Shown here: positions 45,809 through 56,685 of the stretch, piece after piece | Layout of the letters: every line of letters begins with the position of its first letter | How positions within the stretch are numbered: the first letter of the stretch is position 1 | NCBI GenBank assembly: GCA_020536535.1 | Contig: JAHLWZ010000838.1 | Span: forward strand, 1 to 64,000 | Reading direction: 5' to 3' | Source of the DNA: Pelomyxa schiedti | Lineage: Eukaryota; Evosea; Pelobiontida; Pelomyxidae | DNA: 64,000 bases | The notes under the pieces: generated by a model | Told to the model about the DNA's origin: nothing | Database searches by the model: none | Seen by the model: only the letters and a program-made list of their open reading frames with translations | Translations under genes and position numbers: made by a program

Positions 45809-47206
45809 TTAAAGAACGGATGGTAAGACTGTTACAAGAATGAGTACTATGATAGCTCCACATACGGCTGCTGTGATTGCCAGGATTATCCACAGTTTAT
45901 TACGGGACTTCTTCTGTAGTGTAACTGCTTTTTCAAGTTGCTCAACACCTTGCTCAACTTGTGTGTCGGCGGATTCTATGTTGGCTTCGATGTTATCTGT
46001 GGAAGTGAGACAATGAAGGCTCTTGGCAATGGAAATACCGATCATGTGCCCTTGTTCTTTTACAATGGAAGCTAGGTCTCGGAACATTTCGTTCACTTGA
46101 ACGACCTTAGTTTCAAGCTCCTGGATGCCAGCTTCTCGATCGCGGATCAGTTGTTCATTCCACTCTCTTTCCTGCTCCGTTTGTTGGAACTCTGCCCTGA
46201 GTTTAGTTTTAGATTGATTTGTGAATTTGGAACTACCACAATTCCTTATTTAAAAGAACAGAAAGGGAAAAACCTTTCCGCTTCAATCAATCGTAGGTCC
46301 TCAGCAGCTTTAGTGGCAGTTCTAAAAAGAAGTTAGAAAAAGTGACAAATTCGCAATTCAGACGTACTCCTCTCTGAATACTGTACTCTGAGGAGTAGCA
46401 GTTTGAAATTGCTTCTGTGGTATTGGTAGGTGTTCCTTCTCTGACGCTATGGTAGAGAGATATTTGAATTTTTCGGCATAATCCACAAAACTCTTTATGG
46501 TTCTTCCTTGCTCTCGTTTTTGAGGAGTCTGTTGAGCAGAAGGTGACTGAATGGGAGAAAAAAAAAGTGCGTGGAGTGAAGTCACACATCAACACTCTTA
46601 TCCGTGTTCCCAAGCTGCTTGATAACAGCAGTTATGCTACGCATCTGCTCACTCGTTGAAGCAACGCAAGCATTTCTATCAAGGGAGCATTCAACAAATT
46701 GGTATTGAAATGCAGGATAGCAAACAATTTTGTTCTGTGAGCTTGGGAGTCTTTTGGTGTGCCAACGATTTGTATCATCTCTTGCACTCGAGTGACATTC
46801 TGTACAAAGTCTGTTTCAACAATGAGCCACAATTAAAGGCCAGACGTTACAATAACAGCAATAGTAACAATATCAATAAAAAAAGGCCAACCAAGCACAA
46901 AAACCACAACTCGGGAGTAGCGGTGGTGCATTGATTATATGACTTTTAATTATGGGATTTAGAAGGAATATGGCGCGCACCAGTGACCATATTTGGCAAC
47001 TGAGCAGGGTTTACGCCCCCGGGGGCACCAGCACCCCCGCCACGTGACCCACCACCACCCCCCCCGTATGTGGACGACGCCGTCACTACCACAACAGGGG
47101 GCGACGAGTACACGGGCGTCATGGGGGTGCTCAACGACGTGGCCCCTCCTGATGGCCTCAGCCCGAACCCCACGCCCCCAGACACCGCCACTTCATCAAA
47201 ACTCAT
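45809..47206 (-). CDS. Qa-SNARE (syntaxin) with C-terminal anchor
   Basis: Membrane fusion protein of endosomal/vacuolar syntaxin type. The SNARE helix reads WNEQLIRDREAGIQELETKV, NEMFRDLASIVKEQGHMI, DNIEANIESADTQVEQGVEQ, with the zero-layer Gln in VKEQGHM. It is followed by basic QKKSRNK and one transmembrane segment (LWIILAITAAVCGAIIVLILV). EQGxMIDxIEANxExA is closest to syntaxin 7/12 and plant SYP2. The N-terminal part (MSFDEVAVSG) is Gly/Ser/Pro-rich, then helical segments probably form the Habc bundle. About six introns occur, one inside the SNARE motif after HMI. The start ATG lies at 47204-47206, divergent from eL39. Confidence 0.85.
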
Positions 47207-47528
47207 TTTTTGTTTGGAGTTTTGATAACTGAAATAAAATTGGTGCAAGAATGCAGCTGCCTCTCGGACTGTCTTCATCTGAAGTGTCACAACAAGGAGG
47301 TCATTGCTGCTGGGTGAGCAGGAATGATTCTTGTTCAGTCCTTGGACAAACCTCGGAGGTAAAAATACCCAACTGTTAGAAATTCTAACCCCAGCAATTG
47401 CGGTCTGACGTGCTGTTTAGATTCGGCAGCCCCGACGACAAATTACAATAAAAAGAAAACAAAAGGCCAAACCCGCCAGAGGGGATTCACATCGCGTCCT
47501 TCGCGCTTTCAGAGTGGTAGAGAGGAAA
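47207..47528. other. Divergent promoter interval syntaxin/eL39
   Basis: About 320 bp between two divergent starts. No coding frame is credible. A pyrimidine/GC-rich stretch close to the eL39 start could hold its transcription start. No snoRNA box pair was convincing. Confidence 0.4.
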
Positions 47529-47939
47529 ATGGTGCGTCCATTGGGACTCGTTTTCGTTTCATTTTTGTTTTTCGTCTCGTGGGGTTTTTTTCCTCCTCCA
47601 GAACGGTGCCGTGGTTTTTGACTTTGTTGCAGCCGTCCCACAAGACCTTCAAAATCAAGCGCATTTTGGGAAAGAAACAACGCCAAAACCGACCCATCCC
47701 TCAGTGGATCCGCCTTCGCACTGGCAACAAAATCAGGTTTGTGTTTCACCCTTAATACCAACGATACATTAAATATTGCTCTAACAAACCAAACACGAAA
47801 ACGAGTATTAATTAAAGGTTCATTTCCGTGAACCTCGCATACACATGTCTCACAATACTACTGCTTGCACACGCTTAATTTTCTTTGCAGATACAACAAC
47901 AAGAGAAGGCACTGGAGACGCACTAAGCTCAATCTGTGA
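47529..47939 (+). CDS. RPL39: Ribosomal protein eL39
   Basis: 51-residue large-subunit protein near the peptide exit tunnel. Exon 1 is only the ATG (47529-47531). Exon 2 (47633-47736) codes [20 protein letters not shown] and on to RTGNKI. Exon 3 (47891-47939) codes [15 protein letters not shown] and TGA. The whole length matches eL39. Introns are 101 and 154 nt, clearly longer than the 35-60 nt usual here. Having the ATG alone before an intron is a feature also seen in eL39/RPL39 genes elsewhere. The splice junctions GTGCGT...TTGCAG and GTTTGT...TTGCAG are canonical. Confidence 0.95.
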
Positions 47940-48293
47940 TCACACTCACTGTTTTCACTTGAATAAAGAAATGTGCCTTTAAGACTGTTGCTTATTGGCC
48001 CTTTGTTTCAATTCAACACTATACAAACAAGAAACGACCGCAATTTGTCCCACGGCTCTCCTCCTGTTTTCATTGGTTTCCATTGGCACCCCTTTTGGCA
48101 GCCCCTCGATGATTGTCACCCTCTGCCAAGTATCCATGGTTAGAACCAAAAGGGTTTTCTAGGCACTTTGCCTCGGTCAGACTGTCCCTTTCCGGGTGTT
48201 CTTTAGCTCGGTTACCACACATTGAGGGCTTCCCAGCAGCCTGTACTGTGATCATCAAACAAACGAAAAAAAAAACAAATCACCGGTTCAGTC
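47940..48293. other. Intergenic region, no gene seen
   Basis: About 350 bp between eL39 and EDC4. Contains a probable poly-A signal-like AATAAA about 20 bp after the eL39 stop (47962-47967, TTGAATAAAGAAAT). No further coding or RNA signatures. Confidence 0.4.
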
Positions 48294-51200
48294 ATGCAGG
48301 GCGCTAGTAGTAGCACGTCAATGGGAGGGAGTGGGTCGATGGCGAGCACGCCCGTGGGTACGGAGCCGGGGCAACTCCTGCTGGGCAAAGCGCCTCCCAC
48401 GGCGTCGCAATTGGTGATGGGTGGCACATCCACGAGTGGGGGTGCCAGCACGACGACGACTGCGACCGGCATTATGGGTTGTGGCGCGGCAGCCACGCCG
48501 GCTTCTCCCTCGTCGCCGACGGCGATGGGCTGTGGGAGCGGCGTGAACAGCTCAGGGATGGGAGGACCTCCCTTGAGGAATAAGCCATTCCCTTTACCTC
48601 GTGGTAGTGTAACCTACCCTGTTGGTGCTGCTCACTTCAATGCAAAGGTTGGGGTTTGTTTTTTTTTTTTTGTTTTGTTTTGTTTTGTTTTGTTTTGTTT
48701 TGTTTTGTTTTGTTTTGTTTTGTTTTGTTTTGTTTTGTTTTGTTTTGTTTTGTTTTGTTTTGTTTTGTTTTGTTTTGTTTTGTTTTGTTTTAACCTGTAA
48801 TTTTGTTGTGTAGCCTCCTTTTGGAAGTATAAAACAAAAAGCAGCCACACCTTTTGGAGATTACCCTGGGAACCTATGTGCTAGTAATGGAGTATTCTTC
48901 ATATATGTTGTTCGAGGTAAGGATACATTCCCAAAAAAATTAAACAAAATAAATAAACTCAACACAATAAAAGAGAAACGCATAAGAGGCTACCATCTAC
49001 CATCATTGAGTAACCGAAATGTTACTGATAGTGCACTGAAAATAGACCTTACCAGTAATGTGATGGGTATGTCTGTTGTGCATACATCTCGAATGACGAA
49101 ACATATATTTAGCAAAAAATATATCGAGAAAAACTCAAATAACAAAGATCTTGCTCTCAATACTTGTGATTACCTTGCTGCATCTTGTCAGGATGGAATC
49201 GTCATTACATGGAAAATCTCTCATGGTTCGGGGAAGATAGAATCTCAAATACTATTCCGAGTAGCCTCTGGTCCAGGATGGTTCATCAACCACATAGTTA
49301 TTGAGCATATTCCCCATATGTTTTTTCACACTAAAATGCATCTTGCTAGGTATTGAACCGTTTTGGTCAATTTGCCGCCATTGGGACAACCATGCATGCT
49401 TATGCATTTGATATCAAAGTAAGACCCCCTTCTTATTTTTGACAACTTATATGCACAAGGACATTTTGGCTACCAAAGAGTCCATTATTAGCCTAAGTCC
49501 TTTGCACCAGGCGGTGAAAGAGCTGGAATTCACAACGCCATCCATTGTAAGTTCTTTGCTTTGGCCCAATTATCAATGGCATAAAACATCTTTAGTTACT
49601 TTCCATTGGACTCTGTGGTTCACTTGTTGCTGTAGGCGACAGCAATGGTACTGTATACCTATGGAATTTTAAGAAGAATATTCTCCTTTGCAGCTGGCAA
49701 CCAGATAATAGCCAACCAGTGCGCGCTGTTCTTGGTTGTGCCAATGGCAATGGTTGCATAACATGTGGCGACTCTGGAATTAAAGTTCTGTCCTCGTTCC
49801 CTCAGCTATTCCAACTCTACTTTAGATGTGGGATATTACTCTAGCCCAGCCTCAGTGTGTGCAGTCTATAACCTTTGCGTGGCAATCTGGGCCAGTTCTA
49901 CCGTAATCCTATGCAGTTGGTTATTCCAGGTTTCTTATTATTTACAGGTTCTTTGATCATGCAGTAATTGATACCACAGAATCAGTACTGTGCTTATCAA
50001 ACAAAAATACCAAGTCTATATTTGTTCTACGATTGTTGAGTTGTGCCACCCCAGAAAAGTTCATGACTTATCTTCCCCTAGGAAAGCACACTCAATTTGA
50101 TTCTATACGTGAATTTACTACGGCAACTCCTGTTCTTGGATTGACTCCAACGCAGCAGGTATACAAACTTTCATCATCCCTCACTGACCTGTTTCAGGTT
50201 GGCCCCACATCCTCATGTGAGTTAGTGTATTGTGTTGAAACAACTTGCATTTGTGCCTATGGCCTTGAAGGTACATAAAATTTCTAAGTGAATGGACCTT
50301 CCATAACTTGCATCACAGAGTTAAAACCCCCAAAAGCTTTCCCAAGTGTGCAAGCCACCCTTCAGAGTAATTCACAAACTGTTACCACAACCACTTCCCC
50401 ACCACCTCCCGTCACTTCCCCGGAACTCGCAGTTTCTCAGCAATGTGAAATACAAGCCAGCCAGGCCATTCAATCAGCCCAAACAATAAATCCGCTTTCC
50501 CAACCTCCAGCCCCAGGCTCCACACCACCCTCCACACCGCTCTCCACGCTTCCAATACAACCAACCTCTGTACCCCTACAGCCACCCGTTTTGGTACCAA
50601 TTCAGCAAGCACCCTCTGCAACACAGGCTCCTTCAAGATCGCAAGCTTCTCCTCTGCCCATGTCAATAGAAGAGAGATTGAATACTGTAATGCAGATACC
50701 TTATATTCAATCTCGCACCTAACACCACTGCCAGCTGCAGGAAAAAATGGAAGAGAATTTTAAAAAGCACCTCACTGTCCAGTTGAACCACATGACTATG
50801 TATTTAGGTCGTAAAAGCGCTTTTGTTCTCACCCTTTGGGGTATACATCTTACTTTATACAGTTTCCACTCAGAAAATAGATAAACAGCAGAAGGTTAGT
50901 CTCTTTTGGCAATTCTGAAACTTATTTGTGTGTAGATGGAAGTCTTAATCCAGAAACTGGATTGTATTGAGCAGTCCCTTCACGATTGCTTGAACCAGCT
51001 CAAAATTCAAATCTCAAGAGAAATTAAAGTATTCTGGTTCACGTTTTTGTTTCCAACCGTCATTAGGTATGGCTATCAACCGCACCCGATTATTTTGCCC
51101 AAGCCATAAATGACAAGTTAAAAACTGCCCTTCCTGAAATTTCCAGCAAAGTAAGTTTTTTTTTACCACTGTTTGCACCTAATTAAACTTGGTAGATTGT

Positions 51201-52298
51201 GATACCAGAATTGAGTAAAATGTTAAATCAACCTCACTCTAATATTGACGCGGCAAGGCATAATATCTCCACATAATTCCACATTCCTAACAAGCAATTT
51301 CTAGTCTAAGTCTATTTGAAAAAAGCTTAGAAAGGGCAACACAACGGGGTTTCAGAGAGCAATTCAAGGATCATCTGATACCTGCATATGAGGAGGCTAC
51401 CCGCCTGATGTTCAACAATCTTTCGGCAAAATATGATGCAAGTGTTACAGCTGGTATCAGTTTTCGTTTTAAATATTACAAACTTCTCACCGACACGGGC
51501 AGCCCTCCAGGCTCATCAAAATGCTATTCAGCAAGTGTCTCAACAGATACAGGCTGCTTCAAGGAAGAATAATGCATTTGCGTTAGAACAGGCCAGTACA
51601 GCCGCACAAGCAATTATGGATTTATCCCGAGCCACCTCTCACATTTCGTCAATGTCCGAGAGGGCTGTATGGCATTACACGACAGGCATACAAAGTGCTG
51701 CCTTAAACAATGTCAGGTGCTTTGCTTCTTTGCTATTCTCCCTTTTTTTTTAATCTGTCTTTTAGAGCAAGGACTGCACCACAGCAGAACCCTTTCTCGG
51801 AACTGCAGGATGTTCTTTCCTCAGGGGATCCAGCATCCTATGACAAAGCGTTTTCATTGGTTCCGAACAACCACCAAACAATTCCTACAACTAATCAAAA
51901 TTCCAGGCACTCGGGAAGCAAGACCTCGTAACTGTATTATGGCTATGTAACAAGCTTGACCCATTATCTGTCTTCCTCAGTGGTCAACTGCAAGGCGTGA
52001 CACTGTTATGCCTGGTTCAGCAACTGAGCAACAATCTCTGTACAGAGACTGACCTCAAGGTTATCCACTTTTTTTCTTGTCCACTCCACCTATCTCTTGT
52101 TATCTGGAACCTCACACCTCGTAGCTCAAATGGTTACAACATGCATTGGTGTATTTGGATAGAACACAAGACAAATTGGGCCCTGTTATCGAATTCCTGC
52201 AGTTCAACCTCACTCCCCTACTTGAAAAGGGGAACCAGGAGCCCCATTTCCATGATGCGATGTTTATCCACCGTTTATGCAAGCAGCTAGCAAATTAA
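48294..52298 (+). CDS. EDC4: EDC4 (Ge-1) decapping scaffold
   Basis: Scaffold of P-body mRNA decapping. The N-terminus is Gly/Ser/Thr-rich (MQGASSSTSMG). Then comes a WD40-like region spread over many small exons (48.8-50.3 kb: LAASCQDGIVITWKI, RFGQFAAIGTTMHAYAFDIK). A Pro/Gln/Ser-rich linker follows (50.3-50.7 kb), then a coiled coil and helical region (SIRANI-like absent; EVLIQKLDCIEQSLHDCLNQ). Diagnostic C-terminal helices: LERATQRGFREQFKDHLIPA, NPFSELQDVLSSGDPASYDK, GVTLLCLVQQLSNNLC and LGPVIEFLQFNLTPLLEKG. This domain order and C-terminus are specific to EDC4/Varicose. The first intron contains the TTTTG microsatellite. The stop TAA is at 52296-52298. Confidence 0.82.
48668..48792. repeat. 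(TTTTG)n microsatellite in intron 1 of EDC4
   Basis: About 25 perfect copies of TTTTG, preceded by a run of T, between the exon ending AHFNAK and the exon beginning PPFGSIK. It makes this intron several times longer than its neighbours. Confidence 0.95.
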
Positions 52299-54624
52299 TT
52301 GTTTCCAACAACCACAAATGGTGCCCCAAGAAAAAGAATAAAACCAAATGTTTTGCTATTTCTTTTACAGTATTAGTTATGAGAATCGTATCGAGTATCG
52401 GGCAAGATTTGGAGGACGAAACAGAAGAACCATCAAAGGGAAAGACAACGAAGGACTACACTACACACGAAGGCGAACTCAAGGTACGTGTCTGGTTGTT
52501 TTTATGTTTGTTGAATGTGGTTGTATGAGTCTCTCTCAGCGTTCTTGTTAGAACCCACTAAAGAAAACCTACTAGAACCTACTAAAATTTACAACAGAAA
52601 TAACCTACTAAATCACTTGAAGACTTCTGCACATCAAGCGCTTTCAGGGTACTTGCAATACCACAGTATCCGACCACCCTGTAACCACTGCTGATGTGAA
52701 GAGCAGAGTTGTGTCCAAATAAATGGCTGCTCACAATTACTACACCACGGGAACTTGCTCTGCTCTTCAGATCCACAGATGTTGCTTGCAGTACCCCTTA
52801 CTATTCTCGCAGGCAATGTTTCATTCTGTGGTTTTTCTCTATTCACCTCAATAGTGACAATAATACATGTGTTCGGGAAATAGTTATACTGGCCTAGTAA
52901 CCATCTGGAAGGCAAGAGCTGAATGAAACCAATTCCTTCCAATAATTCTAAATGAGGACAGGACCTCTTTGTCAAGGCAATTGTTGTTTCTGCTGCTATT
53001 ATGGCTGCTTCTATGGAACCGTTTGTGTCAAGTATCACTGCCCTTCTAAAATGTGAAAGAGTATGGCAACATGCAACACGGTTTGACTTTTGACACCAAA
53101 ATATATTGTTCGTAATTTGGTGCTTCGGACAACTTGAGATTTGCAAGTGTAATAACCCCTCATTGGTTAGGCCACTCATGTGTTTAGAGGCCAACTGTAC
53201 GCCGCCGATATAACAACACTGCCATTTTTTGAATTTTTCCCGATAGATCCCTTCCTGCCCCATTTTTTGAATTGTTCTCTGGGTCAGTCACAATCACAAT
53301 GGCACTGAGTGAAAAAAACACTACTACAGGCCTTTTTACATGTTTTTCTCTGTATTCACAGCTGGTATTGTTACTACAGTGCGCATCTTCCCCATCCCCC
53401 ACTTCACTTTTTCACTCATTCTTCTAGCTCTCTTGTCTTCTGAACTGTTCTTTCCCACATGGTAACGAGGTTTACCTCATTCCCGAGTCTTTTACATTCC
53501 AAAACCATCTTTCCAGCTTGACTGGATCTCCTGTCGTGTTGCCATGAATCTCTTTTACAGGAAAAGGGTGTCGGGTTGCTAATTCCTTTCACTTGTAAGC
53601 CAAGCGACGTGAAAGACTAGAGTAAAACCCACTAGTAGGAAATTCATATACCTAACTGCACAGGGTCACATGGACACTGTGACTCAAATCGTGGACAATG
53701 ATGTGCTGGATACTTACTCCCTGATTGCCACTATTGTTATTACCTTCGAAAAATACCTTCCTCCTAACAATTCAGAAAGGCCAATGCCCAACTGAACTGT
53801 GTTAATATATCGCCTCATGGAGATTTTGTGATAAGTAGGATCCCCGTATCACAAGCCAGGCTCACCTTTTTTAGGTTGACGGCTACATGCTCTTGCAAAA
53901 AACGTTCTACACTTGGAAAGGTTGCCAAATTGCAAATTACCTGCCTGGTTTCTAATTATTATTATGGTAATGGAATTCGCATGCGTAGGGTTTTTATCAA
54001 CTGTCTTATAGAATAATCCCCATCTTTATCTGTCTTCATCTTTGTGTTTTTGCCTGACATCATCTTTATGTCTTTGTTTGTCCTCGTCTTGATGTCATCA
54101 TCTTTGCTTGATATCATCTTCATGTCTTGTCTTTGTGTCTTCGTCTGTTCAGACTGACCATTTATTTTGAAGGCAGTGCACTGTAAAGGTACTACTAAAG
54201 ATTCGATTTTAAGCCACTGACAAATTCCACAGAAATACCCCGTTCCAAAGAAATTGAGAAAAATCGGTATTTCTTGCGATGTCCTTTGTGGTGATGACCC
54301 CACCCCGGCTAGTATATTCGCGATAAATAGGTTCTCGAGGTTGCTCGAGGTCGAGAGTGGACCATCACTGCAGTGATGACTATGTACGGCCCCTCACACG
54401 GTTCCCAATCTCTCACTTCCACTTTAGATATTAGCACCTACCCACCACTTGTGCAATCCCGCTGCCCGTATCATCAATCATCGTCCCAACACCCCACCAA
54501 ACAAACACAATCCTCCTGGTCGGGGAGAAACCAGCTCATTAAAAACTTCTCGTTGGTGTAATACCAATCATGTTTTTTTTACTTTTGACACAAGGATGTT
54601 GGGTGAATTTTGGCACATAGTTAA
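52299..54624 (+). other. Unresolved region with WD40-like fragments on the plus strand
   Basis: No gene could be assembled with confidence. Short plus-strand pieces look like WD40 blades in order: SYTGLVTIW (about 52,882), GHMDTVTQIVDND (53,664) and NCVNISPHGDFVIS (53,795). Each is bounded by possible short introns. A short open frame at 52,379 (MRIVSSIGQDLEDETEEP) followed by GTACGT might be a first exon. On the minus strand, longer but unconserved frames occur (for example 52,634-53,263) that I judge to be shadows. The pattern suggests one heavily interrupted WD-repeat gene, intact or decayed. Confidence 0.3.
54021..54150. repeat. Imperfect pyrimidine-rich repeat
   Basis: Several diverged copies of a CATCTTTATGTCTTTG-like unit on the plus strand. 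The complement codes Lys/Asp/Met-rich low complexity. Probably non-coding or a simple repeat within an intron or UTR. Confidence 0.45.
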
Positions 54625-56336
54625 TTACAGGAGAAGGCACTTTTTATGTGAGCCGTCATTTGGTTTGGCCTTTGATGGACAAATACGACGGCACTCCTTT
54701 ACCACTTCTGAAAATACCACTTCCACATTGGTATCTTGAAAAAAGTAAATGGGATTCACGGAGATCAAAAAAAATAGTAGAAACGGAACGCTTACTTGAC
54801 TTGGCAGAGCAAGGAATGAAGGGACATTGATTCTTTGTGCAGAAGTCATTAATTACCCTCTGGGGTACATCGGCTCGAAGGTCACATTTGCTGCCTACAA
54901 CTACAAGAGGGACTTCATCCAAATCCTTAACTTCATGTATATGCTTGACAAATCCAGGAATTTCGGCAAAGCTCCCTCTGTGAGAATCTAAGTTGCTATA
55001 ATCAGAAGGAAGAAAGGAAACCTTGAATTCACTGCGAATACAACAAGGAACCCTTGTCCTGTTCTCATATAATTATCACGGAGTGCACTGTATTCCTCTT
55101 GACCTTTTTGATGTAAGAATTAATTATGAAGGAAAAAAGAGAACCTGCAGTGTCCAGAATATCAAGGTGACATGGTCGGTCATCAACTGAGAACTGGCGT
55201 CGATAGGAGTCCTCAATAGTGGGATCGTACTCAGCAATGAAATCTCCTTTTATGAATCTCACAACCAAAGCAGATTTTCCTACGGCCCCAGCGCCAATGA
55301 CAACAAGTTTGTGGATTGTTGCTGAAGTAGTATCTTCTGGTTCAGCACTAAAATGACAGGTTAAAGATTTGGAACGTTTTGTTTGAGATGGTTACTTTTT
55401 ATCTTTCTTTTTTGGTGCTCCTCCCTTTTTGGGTGCCGGCTCTGGACGGAAAATAACCAAAGGTGGTTCGTCGTCTTCATCAGAAGATGAGTCACCGGCA
55501 GTTCTACATAAAGTTAATCACAAATGCTTTCGTAAATACAGTATTCCTTAGGATAGGAAGTGAGAGTTACCCTGCTGGGGAGGCACCTGTGGTTGGCTTT
55601 GCAGCAGCTTGACCTGTGGTTGGTGTTTGGGTCGTAGCCGGCTGAATTTTGGGGAAAATGTTTGGTTAGTTCAATTACTGCAGTAATCCCAGGCAGGCAC
55701 CAAAAAGAAAAGATTCAGTTGCTATACCTGAGGACGTTCCCATTGAGTGATGTTCTTTTCCACATTCACATAGTACTTGTGATTTGTGGCAGGGTCAAAA
55801 CGCTCCTCCCAGCCAGGAGGCAAAGGTGTGTCAGTTGCAGTTGCACCATTCGTCGTCACAGCAGGACTTGCACTAGCTGCTGACGTCACAGTCACAGGAC
55901 TAGCAGAAGCAGCAACCCCCGGCGTAGCACTTTTCGCAGTTGCAGTTGCAGATGACGTGGCCGCTGCATTTACAGTAGCAGTTGGAGTTGTAGATTGCTG
56001 CTGGGGCTGAGACTGAGACTGAGAAGGGGCGGTCGAAACAACCGCGGCCGCCGCAGCGGGTTTAGCTGGCTCCGAAGGGGTCGAGGAGGCAGCGGCGGCC
56101 GGTTGTGGCGGGAGCTCCCACAGAGACTCACCAGTCTTTGTGTTGTAAAAGTATGTGCGGTTGGTGTTTGTGTCCAACTTGGGTTCCCACGGGGGGTAGC
56201 AGGCCTGGGCGGCCGCTTGCTGTGTTGGGCGTTCCCACTGAGATTTGCCCGTGACGTGGCTGATGTAGTAGGTGTGGTTGGTCTTGGGGTCGACTTGCGC
56301 CGTCCATCCTTCGGGGAGTGGTGTTGTGTCGGCCAT
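54625..56336 (-). CDS. Three WW domains fused to a Ras GTPase
   Basis: N-terminal WW domains: WW1 residues 7-37 ([11 protein letters not shown] ... SQWERP), WW2 47-76 ([10 protein letters not shown] ... SLWELP), WW3 172-202 ([11 protein letters not shown] ... TQWERP). WW1 and WW3 keep both Trp and the YY pair. An Ala/Thr/Ser/Gln linker, an acidic SSSDEDDEP patch and a Lys-rich stretch follow. Then a complete Ras domain: P-loop GAGAVGKS, effector loop [31 protein letters not shown] instead of NKCDL, and CSAK. The end KKCLLL is a CAAX box with Leu last, predicting geranylgeranylation. Seven or so introns join all parts in one frame, including one splitting DTA/GQEEY. WW domains bind Pro-rich ligands, so the fusion should tether a membrane Ras to such partners. 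Two separate genes is the alternative, but the linker exons read through. Confidence 0.75.
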
Positions 56337-56685
56337 CGGCGGTGGGTTTATCGGTACTTGTGGGTTATAAATTACTTGGTGGTGAGGAGTGGGGCTTCGT
56401 TCGTTTGTTTGTTTTTGTTTTTTTTTATTGCGACCCTGGCGCCGTGTGCGGGGTGTTGCGGTGTTGGTGTTTTTTTTCTTTTGGACTAAAAAAAGTCTTT
56501 TTTTATTTTGGGGCAACGGGCACCCTTTCCTTCTTTAGCCTAACGAGCGAATTTCGCCGGTGATTGAAGAAAGGATGTGATGACGTTGGGAGATGGCCCA
56601 GGCTCTGCCAACAAACAGCTATTGATGCTTGCCAGTATTTTTTGATGATGACCCAATAAGCAGTGTCTTTGCCATTCTCATCCAG
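56337..56685. other. Intergenic region, no gene seen
   Basis: About 350 bp upstream of the WW-Ras start and downstream of the propeller-like gene. Pyrimidine- and T-rich patches only. Confidence 0.4.

Noticed and set aside
52634-53263. 209-codon minus-strand frame with C-terminal cysteine pairs, considered as a TFIIH p44/SSL1-like RING
   Set aside because: The cysteine spacing and the upstream sequence do not follow p44 order, neighbouring frames do not connect through sensible introns, and WD40-like pieces lie on the opposite strand.
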